This document shows positions 62,685-64,000 of a stretch of DNA of 64,000 nucleotides, in pieces. Each line of letters begins with the position of its first letter. The stretch's first letter is position 1. The notes under the pieces were generated by a model. That model was not told where the DNA came from. It saw nothing but the letters and a program-made list of their open reading frames with translations, and searched no databases. The DNA is from an uncultured Phascolarctobacterium sp. (GTDB lineage: Bacteria > Bacillota > Negativicutes > Acidaminococcales > Acidaminococcaceae). A program made the translations under genes and the position numbers. The DNA is taken from NCBI RefSeq assembly GCF_934190775.1, contig NZ_CAKPTG010000007.1, positions 48,528 through 112,527 of the forward strand, given 5' to 3'.

Positions 62685-62777
62685 ATGGATCAGCTTAATT
62701 CTCCCACACATCATAAAAAGGTTAAACTCCTCCCTACTCTTCATTTTTTATTCTCAGTATATCGGCATCTCGGGTAA
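62685..62777 (+). mobile_element. Possible transposase 5' remnant (IS30-like guess)
   Basis: A strong ribosome site AAAAGGAG precedes an ATG at 62685 that starts MDQLNSPTHHKKVKLLPTLH and ends after 30 codons, inside the 3' end of the NERD gene on the other strand. The start resembles N-termini of IS30-type transposases, and a strong ribosome site without a gene suggests a truncated insertion. The family name is uncertain. Confidence 0.3.
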
Positions 62778-63589
62778 TTTGAGCACCCATAAAATTCGTG
62801 TCCGGCCAGAGCACCTCTTTTAGCCACACGCAATACTAGCTTGCTGCCACACCTAGGACACACTTTATTCTGTTGCAGCCTCCGCAAATTCATTCTCTCT
62901 TGCAGATTTTTTATATGTTCCTGCTTTTGCTCTTCTGTCAACTGTGTATATGGATATAGCAAATCGTAGTACTTATTAATTTTTTCTTGATTAAATATAG
63001 TTTTGTTCGTATATTGCTGTATATTAGCAGCTAATTGAAATTGTTGAGTCAATATAACATCATCACTAAAAATAGTTACATCTTTAAATTCGCATCTATC
63101 CGAAAACACTATTACTGAATAAATTTTTCCATCAAACAATCCTAATTTTTTTCGCAAGTATTTTATGTGTGTTCTATTCTGCCAAACAGGATTATAAAAA
63201 CGCTCTTTTTGTGCAGAATAACCTTCGCCTAATAAAGATTGTGTCCACCGTGCATTCCGTTCATTCCCGAAAATCCAACCACCATAATTTTTGCTTTCAA
63301 ATACATATATTCCACTACGATGTATCATTATTGCATCAATCTCAGTCGTTTCTTTGTTTTCCATCGGCAGATAGCAATTAAACAAAAAACTCGCTCCATC
63401 CATCTCATAATGAAATAATGATTTATAAATCTTATATTCGCCATTCTTACCTTTATCAAATTCTACATCCCAAAATGAATTTTTTGTTATTTTTCGATAC
63501 TGAGATTTATTGTAATTGTCTACTTCTCTGGCACTATGTATACAATAAAGAATTATACACGCTAAAAAAATAAGGAAAACTATCGACAT
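62741..63589 (-). CDS. NERD-domain protein with topoisomerase-type zinc ribbon
   Basis: 282 residues. An N-terminal membrane helix (IVFLIFLACIILYCIHSA) precedes a NERD (nuclease-related) domain: GKNGEYKIYKSLF, then TEIDAIMIHRSGIYVFESKN with the PD-(D/E)XK-like Asp, Glu and Lys. The C-terminus is a zinc ribbon KVCPRCGSKLVLR, then GCSNYPRCRYTE, of the topoisomerase I type. The combination suggests a membrane-linked nucleic-acid enzyme of unknown role. Start at the ATG at 63589. Confidence 0.85.
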   Translation of the reverse strand: MSIVFLIFLACIILYCIHSAREVDNYNKSQYRKITKNSFWDVEFDKGKNGEYKIYKSLFHYEMDGASFLFNCYLPMENKETTEIDAIMIHRSGIYVFESKNYGGWIFGNERNARWTQSLLGEGYSAQKERFYNPVWQNRTHIKYLRKKLGLFDGKIYSVIVFSDRCEFKDVTIFSDDVILTQQFQLAANIQQYTNKTIFNQEKINKYYDLLYPYTQLTEEQKQEHIKNLQERMNLRRLQQNKVCPRCGSKLVLRVAKRGALAGHEFYGCSNYPRCRYTENKK

Positions 63590-63730
63590 GCTTAACCAAT
63601 CCTCAATATAAAAATTTAATCACAATATTAGTTTATCACTATCATTTCTACTCGGTCAATTCATTATTTATTTTCAAGATAGCATTGTTCAAGAATCATT
63701 AGAATAAACCTAAAGGCAAACTATAATCAA

Positions 63731-63766
63731 AAAGCTCACGCGACTATTCCACGTGAGCTTAATTTA
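63731..63766 (-). terminator. Intrinsic terminator of tRNA-Leu
   Basis: On the minus strand AAGCTCACG pairs perfectly with CGTGAGCTT, followed by TTTGA. Confidence 0.75.
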
Positions 63767-63772
63767 TAAAGT

Positions 63773-63857
63773 TGGTGCGAGTGACAGGAATCGAACCTGC
63801 ACGCCGAAAGGCGCTAGATCCTAAGTCTAGTGCGTCTGCCAGTTCCGCCACACTCGC
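63773..63857 (-). tRNA. tRNA-Leu (anticodon UAG)
   Basis: 85 nt including an encoded CCA. Acceptor GCGAGTG pairs with CACTCGC. The anticodon stem CTAGA/TCTAG encloses CTTAGGA (anticodon TAG). It has a long variable arm CGCCTTTCGGCG, as class II Leu tRNAs have, and T-loop GGTTCGATTCC. A promoter lies upstream and a terminator downstream, so it is transcribed alone. Confidence 0.97.
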
Positions 63858-63866
63858 ATATAAAAT

Positions 63867-63896
63867 ATTATATCATAACAAGAACATCTATGGCAA
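63867..63896 (-). promoter_or_regulatory. Promoter of tRNA-Leu
   Basis: Minus strand TTGCCA (63896-63891), 18 nt, TATAAT (63872-63867), 10 nt upstream of the tRNA 5' end. Confidence 0.6.
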
Positions 63897-64000
63897 CTGT
63901 CTATGTAATCAAAAAGCCGTTCTGGTTCTATGTCAAGTTTTGGGGTCTTCAATAATTTAACACCCTAAAATCTGTAAAATTACTCTTTACAACTTAAATA

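Larger units (their letters stand above)
62321..62740. other. Non-coding stretch between ilvN and the NERD gene
   Basis: Holds the ilvN promoter, a 9-bp inverted repeat, the NERD-gene terminator and a probable insertion-sequence remnant with a short plus-strand frame. I see no other gene. Confidence 0.6.

Noticed and set aside
63925..64000. Possible ISL3-type insertion end (GGGGTCTTCAATAATTT)
   Set aside because: Only a vague resemblance to insertion termini and the region runs off the window; cannot be judged.

Overview
The window looks like chromosome of an anaerobic member of the Negativicutes (diderm Firmicutes). An Acidaminococcaceae/Phascolarctobacterium-like host is my best guess, but that is inference from gene content: an ispE-purR-glmU-prs-pth cluster, an F-type ATPase operon directly downstream of wecA/wecB-type genes, pyruvate carboxylase, Na+-coupled carboxylate and proline transporters, type IV pilin-like genes and a carboxyspermidine-type polyamine cluster. 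Most of the window is ordinary core genome, with short accessory patches between operons.

Layout. 1-2.1 kb: mreB (cut by the window edge), murA and a small orphan gene, all on the minus strand. 2.2-8.05 kb is accessory-rich: a DUF4143-type ATPase behind three 32-bp phased repeats, an M18 aminopeptidase with an overlapping unknown gene, then a divergent XRE-regulator / RecA-like ATPase pair whose two stop codons lie inside perfect 24-bp inverted repeats. 8.1-17.4 kb: one long minus-strand set, wecA-wecB-atpZ-atpI-atpB-E-F-(HA)-G-D-C. Here a shortened delta subunit is fused to the N-terminus of alpha and no separate atpH is present. 17.7-26.1 kb: yitT, then a plus-strand run ispE, GntR regulator, nucleotidyltransferase, purR, glmU, prs, polysaccharide deacetylase and pth. 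A duplicated 52-nt RNA-like element sits before glmU. 26.1-29.7 kb: a minus-strand pilin/type II secretion-like operon with a GspF/PilC protein and five pilin-like proteins.

29.9-40.3 kb: MFS exporter, an unusual control region with two operator-like palindromes and a possible small RNA, ftsH, an AlbA_2-type regulator, pyc and an unknown 510-residue protein. 40.4-46 kb: pgm-galU-galE for UDP-sugars, then a PtuB/PtuA (Septu-like) candidate defence pair. 46.1-51.5 kb: transporters (DUF401, PutP-like, DASS-like), a small membrane protein and a HicB C-terminal remnant. 51.6-53 kb: a second orphan ATPase (DUF234 type) behind a 30-bp perfect palindrome.

53.1-60 kb: a six-gene minus-strand polyamine operon. 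It predicts arginine -> agmatine -> N-carbamoylputrescine -> putrescine, then spermidine by the carboxyspermidine route (CASDH and CASDC); a SpeE homologue is also present. 60-62.5 kb: ilvN-ilvB. 62.5-64 kb: a NERD-domain protein, a probable insertion-sequence remnant and tRNA-Leu(UAG).

Gene names come from recognisable motifs in the translated sequence and from context. Promoters and terminators were read by eye and not tested. No database search was run.
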